Below are positions 1-5,838 of a stretch of DNA of 10,991 nucleotides, piece after piece. Source of the stretch: Planctomycetales bacterium (lineage in GTDB: Bacteria; Planctomycetota; Phycisphaerae; SM23-33); NCBI GenBank assembly GCA_030642005.1, contig DAOWOP010000085.1, forward strand, positions 1 through 10,991. The letters are read 5' to 3'. Made by a program: the position numbers and the translations under genes. Under the pieces are notes generated by a model that worked only from the letters and a program-made list of their open reading frames with translations, was not told the origin of the DNA and did not search any database. The stretch's first letter is position 1. Every line of letters begins with the position of its first letter.

Positions 1-70
1 CAAAAACGGGGTGATTTTCGGGGGGAAAATACGCAAGTGATTGTCAGCAAACGATTTACGTGTTTTTAAA

Positions 71-180
71 ACTTTCCTAAACTTTCCTAAACTTTCCCAA
101 TCTTTCCCAATCTTTCCCATTCTTTCCGAATCTTTCCGTATCTTTCCCAATCTTTCCCAATCTTTCCGAATTGTTCCGCT
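71..180. repeat. 10-bp tandem array (ACTTTCCTAA / TCTTTCCCAA)
   Basis: Ten uninterrupted 10-bp units run from 71 to 170, and a degenerate eleventh unit fills 171-180. The plus-strand consensus is (A/T)CTTTCC(T/C/G)AA, or GGGAAAGATT on the other strand. Nearly all variation is confined to the first base and the base after TTTCC, and there are no indels. The array ends four bases before the recG stop codon, so it lies in the 3' flank of recG. One strand is almost all pyrimidine, with TTT runs phased at one helical turn. No intrinsic-terminator hairpin is visible beside it. Nothing similar in coding function is known to me; any role, such as DNA bending, protein binding or replication slippage, is open. 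Confidence 0.9.
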
Positions 181-184
181 CTTG

Positions 185-2260
185 TTACCCTTCGGCGATG
201 AGTCCCACTCGTCCGCCGTAGGCCTTGAGCATCTCGGCTCGGAGCGTCAGGTGTTCGGGGGCGGAGATGTCCGGGTCGGCACGGACGATGGCGAAGGCGT
301 CGCGCCGGGCGATTCGCAGCAGTTCGTAATCCTCAATGAGGTCGGCGATCTTCAGTTCGGGCAGGCCATGCTGGCGCGTACCGAAAAATTCGCCCGGACC
401 GCGAAGGCGCAAGTCGGCTTCGGCGATCTTGAAGCCGTCATTCGTTTCGGCCAGTACCCGCAAACGCTCCGTGGCGATTGGGTTCTTCGAGCCGGCGACG
501 AGGATGCAGACGGCGTTTTCGGCGCCTCGCCCGATCCTGCCTCGCAGTTGGTGCAGTTGCGCCAGGCCGAAGCGCTCGGCGTTGACGACCACCATCACGT
601 TGGCGTTCGGCACGTCCAGGCCGACCTCGACAACCGTGCTGGCGACGAGGACGCGGACCTCGCCGGCGGCGAAGCGATTCATCGCGGACTGCTGCTCGGC
701 CGTTGGCATCTGCCCGTGAATCAGCCCGACGGTGTATTCGCCGAAGGCGTCTTTCGACAATTCCTCGTAGGCGGATTGAGCGGCGGTAAGTTGCGAGTTG
801 CCGGCGTCGGTTACCAGCGGATAGACGAAATACGCCTGCTGCCCGTCGGCCAGTCGCCCGCGGACGAACTCGATAACCTCGGGCATCCGCGATTTCTCGA
901 TGCAGCGTGTCTCTGTCCGGCCTCTTCCCGGCGGCATCTCGTCGATAACCGAGACGTCCAGGTCGCCGAAGACCGTCAGCGCCAGCGTCCGCGGGATGGG
1001 CGTAGCGGTCATCACCAGGCAGTGCGGCGCGTAGCCCTTGGCTTTGAACCCGCTGCGCTGGCGGACGCCGAACTTGTGCTGCTCATCGACGACCGTTACG
1101 GCCAGCGAGCGGAAGCGGACCTTTTCGCTCAGCAGTGCGTGCGTGCCGACGACGATGTCGATCCGGCCCGCGGCCAGTTTTTCGAGAATGTCCGCCCTTT
1201 CGGCGGCTCTTTGGGCCCCCACCAGCAGCGCCGTCCGCACGCGAGATTTCGCGAGGTATTGTTCGACCTTGGAATAGTGCTGGCGGGCAAGGATTTCGGT
1301 CGGGGCCATGATGGCGGCCTGTTTGCGATGGGCGATGGCCACCAGTGCGGCATAAAGGGCTACGACCGTTTTGCCGGAGCCGACGTCGCCCTGGAGCAGT
1401 CGATTCATCGGCCGGGGCCGGGCCAGGTCGGCGGCGATCTCGCCGACGGCGCGGTCCTGTGCAGCCGTCAGGCCGAATGGAAAACGCGCCCGGATGCGCC
1501 GGTCAATCTCATCGCTGACAGCCAGCGGGTGGGCGGGCCGGCTTACGCTACGCATCCGCTGAAGCGCGATTCCCAGTTGCATCAGAATAAATTCGTCGTA
1601 TGCCAGTCGGCGGCGGGCGAGCGTCCATGCGGCGTTATCCTCAGGCTGGTGCATCGCCGCAATAGCGGCCGGGCGGGGCGGAAGATCGCGCCGGCGGAGA
1701 TATTCATCGTCGAACCACCGCGCGAACAGACGCGACGCCTCCGGCAGGATGCGCTTGATAAGATTGGCTATCAGCCCGCTCGGCAGAGGCCCGCAGGTCG
1801 GATACACCGGAAGCAGTTCGTCGGCATCGAGGTTAGTCCCGGCAGGGTCCCAAATCACCTCCCACCGAGGGTTGATGAACTGAAGCGTTTCCCGATAGAC
1901 GGAGACCTTCCCGCTGATGGCAAGGTGCATGTCGGACTTGATGCGGTCCTTGAGGTATCCCCCGTGGAACCATTTTGCAACGACCCACCCGGAGCCGTCA
2001 TCGAGTCCGCATTCGAAGTATGGCTTGCGTCCGAACGGCTTGTAGTTCGTTTCGCGGACGACGCCCGCGACGGTGGCTGCCGGCTCGTCGCCGCGAAGCG
2101 TCTTGATCGACTGGACCTGCCGGCGGAGATTGAACCGGCGGGGAAAGTACAACAAGAGGTCCTCGACCGTGCGGACGCCCGAGCGGGCCAGTTGCTCGGC
2201 CCGGCTGGGACCGACGCCCTTGACGTACTGAACCGGTGTGTCCAGTTCAAGCGATGCCAC
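185..2260 (-). CDS. recG: ATP-dependent DNA helicase RecG
   Basis: This is a branch-migration helicase that rewinds stalled replication forks and processes Holliday junctions. It is 691 aa, the usual family length. The N-terminal helical and wedge (OB-fold) part covers about residues 1-250 and includes the helix-hairpin-helix-like start PVQYVKGVGPSRAEQL. The SF2 helicase core follows. Walker A is GDVGSGKT (291-298), motif II is DEQH (392-395) with the RecG-typical KFGVRQR after it, motif III is TAT (418-420), and the GLDVPNA...QLRGRIGRG stretch is at about 547-579. The RecG C-terminal signature ADLRLRGPGEFFGTRQHG (615-632) is intact. The start is GTG at 2260. Its only Shine-Dalgarno-like sequence is a GGAAA inside the palindromic repeat that abuts the gene. 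A LysM lipoprotein gene lies upstream on the same strand, 161 bp away. Confidence 0.97.
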   Translation of the reverse strand: MASLELDTPVQYVKGVGPSRAEQLARSGVRTVEDLLLYFPRRFNLRRQVQSIKTLRGDEPAATVAGVVRETNYKPFGRKPYFECGLDDGSGWVVAKWFHGGYLKDRIKSDMHLAISGKVSVYRETLQFINPRWEVIWDPAGTNLDADELLPVYPTCGPLPSGLIANLIKRILPEASRLFARWFDDEYLRRRDLPPRPAAIAAMHQPEDNAAWTLARRRLAYDEFILMQLGIALQRMRSVSRPAHPLAVSDEIDRRIRARFPFGLTAAQDRAVGEIAADLARPRPMNRLLQGDVGSGKTVVALYAALVAIAHRKQAAIMAPTEILARQHYSKVEQYLAKSRVRTALLVGAQRAAERADILEKLAAGRIDIVVGTHALLSEKVRFRSLAVTVVDEQHKFGVRQRSGFKAKGYAPHCLVMTATPIPRTLALTVFGDLDVSVIDEMPPGRGRTETRCIEKSRMPEVIEFVRGRLADGQQAYFVYPLVTDAGNSQLTAAQSAYEELSKDAFGEYTVGLIHGQMPTAEQQSAMNRFAAGEVRVLVASTVVEVGLDVPNANVMVVVNAERFGLAQLHQLRGRIGRGAENAVCILVAGSKNPIATERLRVLAETNDGFKIAEADLRLRGPGEFFGTRQHGLPELKIADLIEDYELLRIARRDAFAIVRADPDISAPEHLTLRAEMLKAYGGRVGLIAEG

Positions 2261-2261
2261 T

Positions 2262-2363
2262 TAAATTTCCAATTTCCAATTGCCGATTTCCAATTTCCGA
2301 ATGAAAAAATATCCAGCGGCTCTTTCAATCAATTGGAAATTGAAAATTGGAATTTGGAAATTA
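2262..2363. repeat. Imperfect inverted repeat built of AATTTCC units
   Basis: The left arm (about 2262-2300) is made of AATTTCC-like heptamers. The right arm (about 2328-2363) is made of the complementary GGAAATT units. The two arms are imperfect reverse complements over roughly 35 bp, separated by about 28 bp. The element fills most of the gap between the LysM gene and recG, and its left arm ends one base from the recG GTG start. Transcribed into recG mRNA, it would form a long AU-rich hairpin at the ribosome binding region. Short AATTTCC/GGAAATT repeats of this style occur as dispersed intergenic elements in several environmental bacterial lineages; that is my recollection and not checked. 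Confidence 0.8.
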
Positions 2364-2421
2364 CCCCGCCGGGGGCGACTGCACGCAAATCCCGGCCGAT
2401 TCTGGTTTCGGATATACCCGA

Positions 2422-2817
2422 TCATGGAATTTGCAGGACTTTCCCGACCGGCAGTTTCGATTCGTCGGCGATGTCGTTTGCGGCGGCGATTTCCTTCCAG
2501 CGTTTGCCGTCGCCGTAGAACTTCTTTGCCACCGACCAGAGCGTATCGCCTTTGCGGAGCGTGTAGGTTCTGGCCGAGGCGGGAGCGGGCGTCCCCCTGG
2601 GACGTCCCCCGCGGGACGCTTCGACGGGCGTTGCCGCTGCGGCGGTGGTCTCTGTAGCGGTCGTTGTTTCCGTCGGGGTCGCTACGGGCATAAGCCTGCT
2701 GACAGGGCGAGACGGCGCCGGCAATGCCGCGGTTTCCGTGGTCTGAGGGCCGGTGGGTTTCTTACAGCCCGCAGCAGCAAGGACTGACACTGCAATGACA
2801 ATAGCGATACGTTTCAT
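2422..2817 (-). CDS. LysM-domain lipoprotein
   Basis: This is a predicted lipid-anchored, peptidoglycan-binding protein of 131 aa. A hydrophobic signal sequence (MKRIAIVIAVSVLAAAG) ends at Cys18 in a lipobox-like AAGC, with Ala instead of the usual Leu at -3. A Thr/Ala/Pro-rich flexible linker covers about 19-82. A single C-terminal LysM domain occupies about 84-131, with the hallmark YTLRKGDTLWSVAKKFYG and a terminal LPVGKVLQIP. There is no enzymatic domain, so it probably tethers or senses the cell wall. I chose ATG 2817 because AAGGGG (2829-2824) lies 6 nt upstream; the adjacent ATG 2820 is equally possible. A much longer reading frame starts at 2925, but it begins upstream of the gene's promoter and inside pcm. 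Confidence 0.85.
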   Translation of the reverse strand: MKRIAIVIAVSVLAAAGCKKPTGPQTTETAALPAPSRPVSRLMPVATPTETTTATETTAAAATPVEASRGGRPRGTPAPASARTYTLRKGDTLWSVAKKFYGDGKRWKEIAAANDIADESKLPVGKVLQIP

Positions 2818-2864
2818 CATAAGCCCCTTGTCCCGGTCGCGGATGCACCGGGCGACGCATTGCG

Positions 2865-2892
2865 ATAATATCCGCCCGCCTGATGATGTCAA
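2865..2892 (-). promoter_or_regulatory. Sigma70-type promoter for the LysM lipoprotein gene
   Basis: On the minus strand a perfect -35 TTGACA (2892-2887) is followed by a 16-bp spacer and TATTAT (2870-2865, five of six consensus bases). Transcription would begin near 2858, about 40 nt before the start codon, within the gap after pcm. It makes the LysM gene at least partly independent of pcm. Confidence 0.65.
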
Positions 2893-2906
2893 GGCCGGAT
2901 GAGTTC

Positions 2907-3569
2907 TTATGTGTTCTCGCCCCATCCCTGTTGGCCTATGAGTCGGACAAATCGTACGCCGCAGATGTTCCGGCGGGTGATTTTGTCGTCGTGTTTTTCG
3001 ATCGCGATGAGGTTCTGGACTTCAGGCCCGCCGACGGGCATGACGATCCGCCCGCCTTCGGCGAGTTGTTCGATCCACGCTTCCGGCACGTCAGGCCCGG
3101 CGGCGCCGCAGATTATCCGGTCGAACGGCGCTTCTTCGGCCCAGCCGAGAGTCCCGTCGCCGACCGTCAGTGTTATGTTGTCGATGCCCAACTCCGCCAG
3201 CACCGCCTCGGCCCGGCCGGCCAGTTCGGCAATCCGCTCGATGGCGAATACTTCCCGCCCCATGCGAGCCAGGATCGCCGTCTGGTATCCGCTGCCCGCG
3301 CCGACGTCCAGGACGCGGTGGGCAGGGGCGACAGCCAGTTCCTGGCTCATCAGCGCCACGATATAAGGCTGGGAGATAGTCTGGCCGGAACCGATGGACA
3401 AGGGACGGTCCTCGTATGCCTCATGCCGGTGGGCCTGGCCGATGAACTTTTCCCTCGGCAGGTCGGTCATCACTTCCAGGACTCGTTCGTCGCTGATGCC
3501 GCGGGCGCGAAGTTGACGCTCGACCATCGCGCGACGCAGGCCGGCAAAATTGCCTTCGCAGGTATCCAT
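2907..3569 (-). CDS. pcm: Protein-L-isoaspartate O-methyltransferase
   Basis: This cytoplasmic repair enzyme transfers a methyl group from S-adenosylmethionine to L-isoaspartyl residues, which starts their conversion back to aspartate. It is 220 aa, the usual family length. The PIMT-specific motif PLSIGSGQTISQP is at 56-68, the SAM-binding motif I VLDVGAGSG at 86-94, the acidic GDGT post-motif at 137-140, and PFDRIICGAA at 148-157. The strand-forming end VRFVRLIGQQGW closes the protein. The start is ATG 3569. No Shine-Dalgarno sequence precedes it, and a TATAAT box lies only about 11 bp upstream, so the mRNA may be leaderless. Met15 is an unlikely alternative because the helix before MVERQL is family-typical. 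It is divergent from the SAM hydroxide adenosyltransferase gene, another SAM-consuming enzyme. Confidence 0.95.
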   Translation of the reverse strand: MDTCEGNFAGLRRAMVERQLRARGISDERVLEVMTDLPREKFIGQAHRHEAYEDRPLSIGSGQTISQPYIVALMSQELAVAPAHRVLDVGAGSGYQTAILARMGREVFAIERIAELAGRAEAVLAELGIDNITLTVGDGTLGWAEEAPFDRIICGAAGPDVPEAWIEQLAEGGRIVMPVGGPEVQNLIAIEKHDDKITRRNICGVRFVRLIGQQGWGENT

Positions 3570-3579
3570 TGATAAGGAT

Positions 3580-3585
3580 ATTATA
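3580..3585 (-). promoter_or_regulatory. Perfect -10 box (TATAAT) for pcm
   Basis: TATAAT reads on the minus strand at 3585-3580. No recognisable -35 hexamer exists at the expected distance, where the 22-bp palindrome sits instead. This would suit an activator-dependent or palindrome-regulated promoter. The predicted transcription start, at about 3573, is only a few bases from the pcm ATG. Confidence 0.45.
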
Positions 3586-3597
3586 CATAACCTAAAG

Positions 3598-3619
3598 CCG
3601 ACGGATAGCTATCCGTCGG
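3598..3619. promoter_or_regulatory. Perfect 22-bp palindrome, candidate operator
   Basis: The half-site CCGACGGATAG (3598-3608) is followed directly by its exact reverse complement (3609-3619). It lies in the 64-bp gap between the divergent pcm and SAM hydroxide adenosyltransferase starts. It covers the -35 zone of the pcm promoter and touches the first bases of the Shine-Dalgarno run GGGGGAG (3618-3624) of the other gene. As RNA it could also fold into a 9-bp hairpin with an AGCU loop. Both a dimeric-regulator operator and a leader hairpin are possible; no -35/-10 pair is evident for the plus-strand gene. Confidence 0.6.
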
Positions 3620-3633
3620 GGGAGATAAATACA

Positions 3634-4452
3634 ATGCCGAAACAACGCATTATAACGCTTCTGACCGATTTCGGCTGGTCCGACCCGTATAGCGCCGAGA
3701 TGAAAGGCGTGATATTGGGTATCGCCCCGGCTGCAACGGTGGTCGATATAACGCACGACATCCCGCCGGGGAACATATTGGCCGGAGCGTTCGTGCTTCG
3801 GCAGGTACTGCCGTACTTCCCGCCCGGAACGATCCACTGCGTCGTCGTCGATCCGACCGTCGGGACCGACCGGCGAATCATAGCAGCCAAATACGCCGGA
3901 CAGACGATCGTCTTTCCAGACAACGGCGTAATCAGCCTTATCGAGCAGGACCAGCCGCTGGAGCAGATCGTCGTCGTACGCAATCAAAGGTACTTCCTCA
4001 CCCCTGCGACTTCGCCTACCTTCCATGGCCGGGACATCATCGCCCCGGTAGCAGCCCACCTGGCCGGCGGACTGGCAATGGATCGGCTAGGCCCGACGCC
4101 GGATAAGTTCAAACTCCTCGATGTACCCGCGCCTTACGTAGATACGGACGGCTCGCTCATCGGGCGGGTTATCTATGTGGACCATTTCGGCAACCTCATA
4201 AGCGACATATCAGCCGAGTTGCTGCAATCGACCTGGGGCGACGAACCGGCCGACGTGGAGGTCGCCCTTGCGGGCAGGAAAATCGGGCCTCTGAAGGTCG
4301 CTTACGCCTTCGCCGAATCCGGCGGGCCGTTGGCGCTGATAAACTCCATGTCGCTGGTAGAGGTGGCCGTCAACGGCGGACGGGCCTGCGACGTGCTGGC
4401 CGCCGGAGTCGATGCCGAAATCCGCCTGTCCAGACAGAGTCGCCAAACGTAA
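3634..4452 (+). CDS. SAM hydroxide adenosyltransferase (SAM hydrolase, DUF62 family)
   Basis: This family hydrolyses S-adenosylmethionine to adenosine and methionine and is related to the halogenating fluorinase and chlorinase enzymes. The protein is 272 aa, a normal length. The N-terminal strand ITLLTDFGWSDPYSAEMKG (7-25) is diagnostic. The family's Asp-Arg-His water-activating triad appears as Asp73 in VVVDPTVGTDRR, Arg80/81, and His131 in FHGRDIIAPVAAHLA. The substrate-contacting DHFGNL is at 183-188, and the C-terminal beta-barrel ends with INSMSLVEVAVNGGRA. The triad points to hydrolase rather than halogenase activity. Thr75 replaces the usual Gly in the DPxVG segment. ATG 3634 is chosen because GGAG (3621-3624) lies 9 nt upstream and the family starts there; an in-frame ATG at 3550 overlaps pcm. 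No strong terminator follows directly. Confidence 0.93.
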   Translation: MPKQRIITLLTDFGWSDPYSAEMKGVILGIAPAATVVDITHDIPPGNILAGAFVLRQVLPYFPPGTIHCVVVDPTVGTDRRIIAAKYAGQTIVFPDNGVISLIEQDQPLEQIVVVRNQRYFLTPATSPTFHGRDIIAPVAAHLAGGLAMDRLGPTPDKFKLLDVPAPYVDTDGSLIGRVIYVDHFGNLISDISAELLQSTWGDEPADVEVALAGRKIGPLKVAYAFAESGGPLALINSMSLVEVAVNGGRACDVLAAGVDAEIRLSRQSRQT

Positions 4453-4624
4453 GGCTTTTTTACAAAATGGTTTATAGCCCAAAGCACCGATCCTTCCCCG
4501 TATTTTACCAGTAAAAAGAAATTTTATGGAAAAAAGGCGGGAATCTGCGGGCATTTCTCGTAACACCCTACGTTATAAGGAGATAAGGCAACTGCCCGTC
4601 TATGAAAAAGTCGCACCGGCGGCA

Positions 4625-4663
4625 TTGACAGAATTGAGCAGGTTTGTTACATTATCCTGCTCA
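4625..4663 (+). promoter_or_regulatory. Strong promoter with an operator-like dyad
   Basis: TTGACA (4625-4630) is a perfect -35 box. A 17-bp spacer separates it from TACATT (4648-4653), which matches the -10 consensus at four of six bases, including the key A2 and T6. An 8-bp perfect inverted repeat, TGAGCAGG (4635-4642) and CCTGCTCA (4656-4663), is centred on the spacer/-10 boundary and ends at the expected transcription start. A bound dimer would block RNA polymerase. It drives the RNA that ends at the terminator at 4773 and, with readthrough, the HAD gene. Confidence 0.55.
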
Positions 4664-4773
4664 TTATCGGGAATGGGAGATTCCTGCTATACAGCGATAT
4701 TTTCGATACAACGGCTGTTTTTTTAGCCGTGGCAAGCCTCCGGTCGTCCAACATGGGTAGCCGGAGGTTTTTT
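4660..4773 (+). ncRNA. Candidate small RNA or transcribed leader, about 114 nt
   Basis: A promoter immediately upstream and an intrinsic terminator at the end define a short transcript with no plausible coding frame. Within it I see three consecutive hairpins: GGAAT/ATTCC at 4670-4684 with a GGGAG loop, ACGGCT/AGCCGT at 4711-4730 with a U-rich loop, and the terminator stem at 4737-4767. The U-rich single strand and terminator would suit a trans-acting sRNA. Alternatively it is an attenuating leader of the HAD gene 230 bp downstream. The part GGCAAGCCTCCGG...GGTAGCCGG faintly recalls the second stem of c-di-GMP-I (GEMM) riboswitches, but the core of that aptamer is missing. Confidence 0.4.
4737..4773 (+). 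terminator. Intrinsic terminator
   Basis: A perfect 7-bp GC-rich stem CCTCCGG (4737-4743) / CCGGAGG (4761-4767) has a 17-nt loop with a small internal CCA/TGG pairing. Six T residues (4768-4773) follow at once. This is a textbook rho-independent terminator on the plus strand. It could end the short RNA and also any readthrough from the SAM hydroxide adenosyltransferase gene. Confidence 0.8.
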
Positions 4774-4781
4774 ATCCGGTA

Positions 4782-4809
4782 TTGTGGGCCAGGCGAGTTC
4801 CACTATAAT
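4782..4809 (+). promoter_or_regulatory. Candidate promoter for the HAD hydrolase gene
   Basis: A perfect TATAAT (4804-4809) sits 16 bp after TTGTGG (4782-4787), which shares only TTG with the -35 consensus. Transcription near 4816 would give a leader of about 185 nt. That leader has a CCGCAC/GTGCGG hairpin (4813-4835) and the long inverted repeat at 4882-4970. Confidence 0.45.
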
Positions 4810-4881
4810 CGTCCGCACTTCACAATCGGGTGCGGTCGGATGCAAGTGGCACGAGAGTCAATGTCAGCGAAACAAAGCATC

Positions 4882-4970
4882 AGCAGGGATACAGGGGATG
4901 CACGGGATAAAAATTTAGATAAAGAAAAAAAGAAAAAATCTTTATCCCTTGCATCCCCTGTATCCCTGCT
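4882..4970. repeat. Inverted repeat with 30-bp arms (GGGATACAGGGGAT type)
   Basis: The left arm (4882-4911) begins AGCAGGGATACAGGGGAT. The right arm (4941-4970) is its reverse complement with a single C/T mismatch (4903 against 4949). The 29-bp centre is almost all A/T and purine-rich. It ends 31 bp before the HAD start codon, so it would form a very stable hairpin in that leader. I recall similar GGGATACAGGGGAT palindromes as dispersed intergenic repeats in environmental genomes (not checked). No transposase or target duplication is visible. Confidence 0.9.
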
Positions 4971-5001
4971 ATTCTTTTGTTGCAATCGGTAACGAGGTCT
5001 G

Positions 5002-5742
5002 ATGACGAGAATCAAAGGCATCCTGTTTGATCTGGGCGATACGCTTCTGGACTTCGGCCCGGTGGACACGCTGAAACTCTTCGCCGAGGGCGCTCGCGGG
5101 GCCTATGCGTATCTTCAGCGTATAAGCCAGCCTCTGCCGAAGTTTGCGAAGTTTCATCGGCGGCAGTTGCGGGCGGTGCAGTGGCACGTATTGAAGAGCC
5201 ACCTGACCCGGCGGGAATTCAATTCCCTTGACGTGCTTGGCCGGACCGGCAGAGCGATGGGCCATAACCTCACCCCGGAACAGACAGAAGAACTGGCATG
5301 GCTTTGGTACGAGCCGATAAGCCGATGCGTTACCGTCGAGGACGGCCTTGGTGAGATACTGGAAGGCTTCCGTCGGGACGGGCTGGCCCTTGCGGTGGTC
5401 AGCAACACCTTCGTACCGGGTCAGGTGCTCGATCGGCACATGGCCCAACTGGGGCTGCTGGAGTATTTTCCGACGCGTCTGTACAGTTGCGACGTCCGCC
5501 ATCGCAAGCCGCACCCGAAGATTTTCAGCATGTGCCTGGAGCGGCTTGGCATATTGCCGGGCGAGGCGATTTTCGTCGGCGACAAACTCCGAGCCGACGT
5601 CGCCGGCGCAGCCCGGGTCGGAATGATTACCATCCTGAAGGACCCCAGCGGCGCACGACGTAGCCGCCGGATCCGCCCCGACCACCGCATCACCTCGCTG
5701 CACCAACTGCCGGAAATCGTAGCCGGGTATAACTCGCATTGA
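5002..5742 (+). CDS. HAD-superfamily hydrolase
   Basis: This cytoplasmic hydrolase, probably a small-molecule phosphatase or dehalogenase-like enzyme, is 246 aa; the substrate cannot be told. The HAD motifs appear in order. Motif I is FDLGDTL with nucleophile Asp10, motif II is VVSNT with Ser134, motif III is Lys169 in RHRKPHP, and motif IV is VGDKLRADV with Asp194 and Asp199. A helical C1-type cap lies at about 20-110. The second Asp of the usual DxD pair is Gly12 (DLGDT). This form is seen in many HAD proteins and removes the standard acid/base residue. GAGG (4994-4997) lies just 4 nt before ATG 5002, a short but workable spacing. The gene converges on the DUF433 gene, with no intrinsic terminator between them. 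Confidence 0.88.
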   Translation: MTRIKGILFDLGDTLLDFGPVDTLKLFAEGARGAYAYLQRISQPLPKFAKFHRRQLRAVQWHVLKSHLTRREFNSLDVLGRTGRAMGHNLTPEQTEELAWLWYEPISRCVTVEDGLGEILEGFRRDGLALAVVSNTFVPGQVLDRHMAQLGLLEYFPTRLYSCDVRHRKPHPKIFSMCLERLGILPGEAIFVGDKLRADVAGAARVGMITILKDPSGARRSRRIRPDHRITSLHQLPEIVAGYNSH

Positions 5743-5754
5743 CTTGGCAATAAT

Positions 5755-5838
5755 TCAGGCTTCGGGCATTCGGGTGCGGATTCGGCCTGACTCGGCGACG
5801 ATTAACGCTCCTTGTTCCAACTGTTCGTTATGTTCGGC
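5755..5838 (-). pseudogene. C-terminal remnant of a DUF5615 (PIN-like) toxin
   Basis: The minus strand, in the frame +1 to the DUF433 gene, reads AEHNEQ then LEQGALIVAESGRIRTR and MPEA before a TGA at 5757-5755. The pattern E-x-L-x-x-GAL-x-V-x-E-x-GRIR-x-R is how DUF5615 proteins end as I know them (normally followed by LP). Nothing of the N-terminal LxDExxP nuclease part remains. DUF5615 genes usually follow a DUF433 antitoxin gene on the same strand, which is exactly this position. The remnant overlaps the end of DUF433, so one internal deletion could have joined the two genes. The match is from memory and the fragment is only about 27 codons. Confidence 0.55.

Larger units (their letters stand above)
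4453..5001. other. AT-rich 549-bp stretch with no convincing protein gene
   Basis: It holds two promoter-like sites, a structured RNA candidate, an intrinsic terminator and a long inverted repeat, each listed separately. The first 170 bp (4453-4624) show only a weak GCC/GGC hairpin before TTTTTT at the SAM hydroxide adenosyltransferase 3' end (4456-4462 region) and a small TTTTAC/GTAAAA dyad near 4503-4516. The one reading frame of any length (4526-4726, 66 codons) lacks family similarity and a Shine-Dalgarno sequence. Confidence 0.7.

Noticed and set aside
71..180. A CRISPR array
   Set aside because: Units are 10 bp with no spacers between them, and no cas genes are present.
41..2518. An 825-codon plus-strand frame, longer than recG itself
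   Set aside because: It runs antisense through recG, whose helicase motifs are complete on the other strand. Its N-terminus is just the translated 10-bp repeat, and the rest has no domain or Shine-Dalgarno sequence.
2818..2925. N-terminal extension of the LysM lipoprotein up to 2925
   Set aside because: It would start inside pcm and upstream of the TTGACA/TATTAT promoter, and it would bury the signal peptide.
4526..4726. A 66-codon plus-strand frame in the gap before the HAD gene
   Set aside because: It has no Shine-Dalgarno sequence and no known family, and it spans a strong promoter and an RNA hairpin. Its composition is unlike that of the neighbours.
4700..4773. A c-di-GMP-I (GEMM) riboswitch
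   Set aside because: Only the GGCAAGCCTCCGG...GGTAGCCGG part resembles the second stem. The conserved first-half GGCAAACC core, the GNRA loop and the closing stem are missing. A covariance-model search would settle it.
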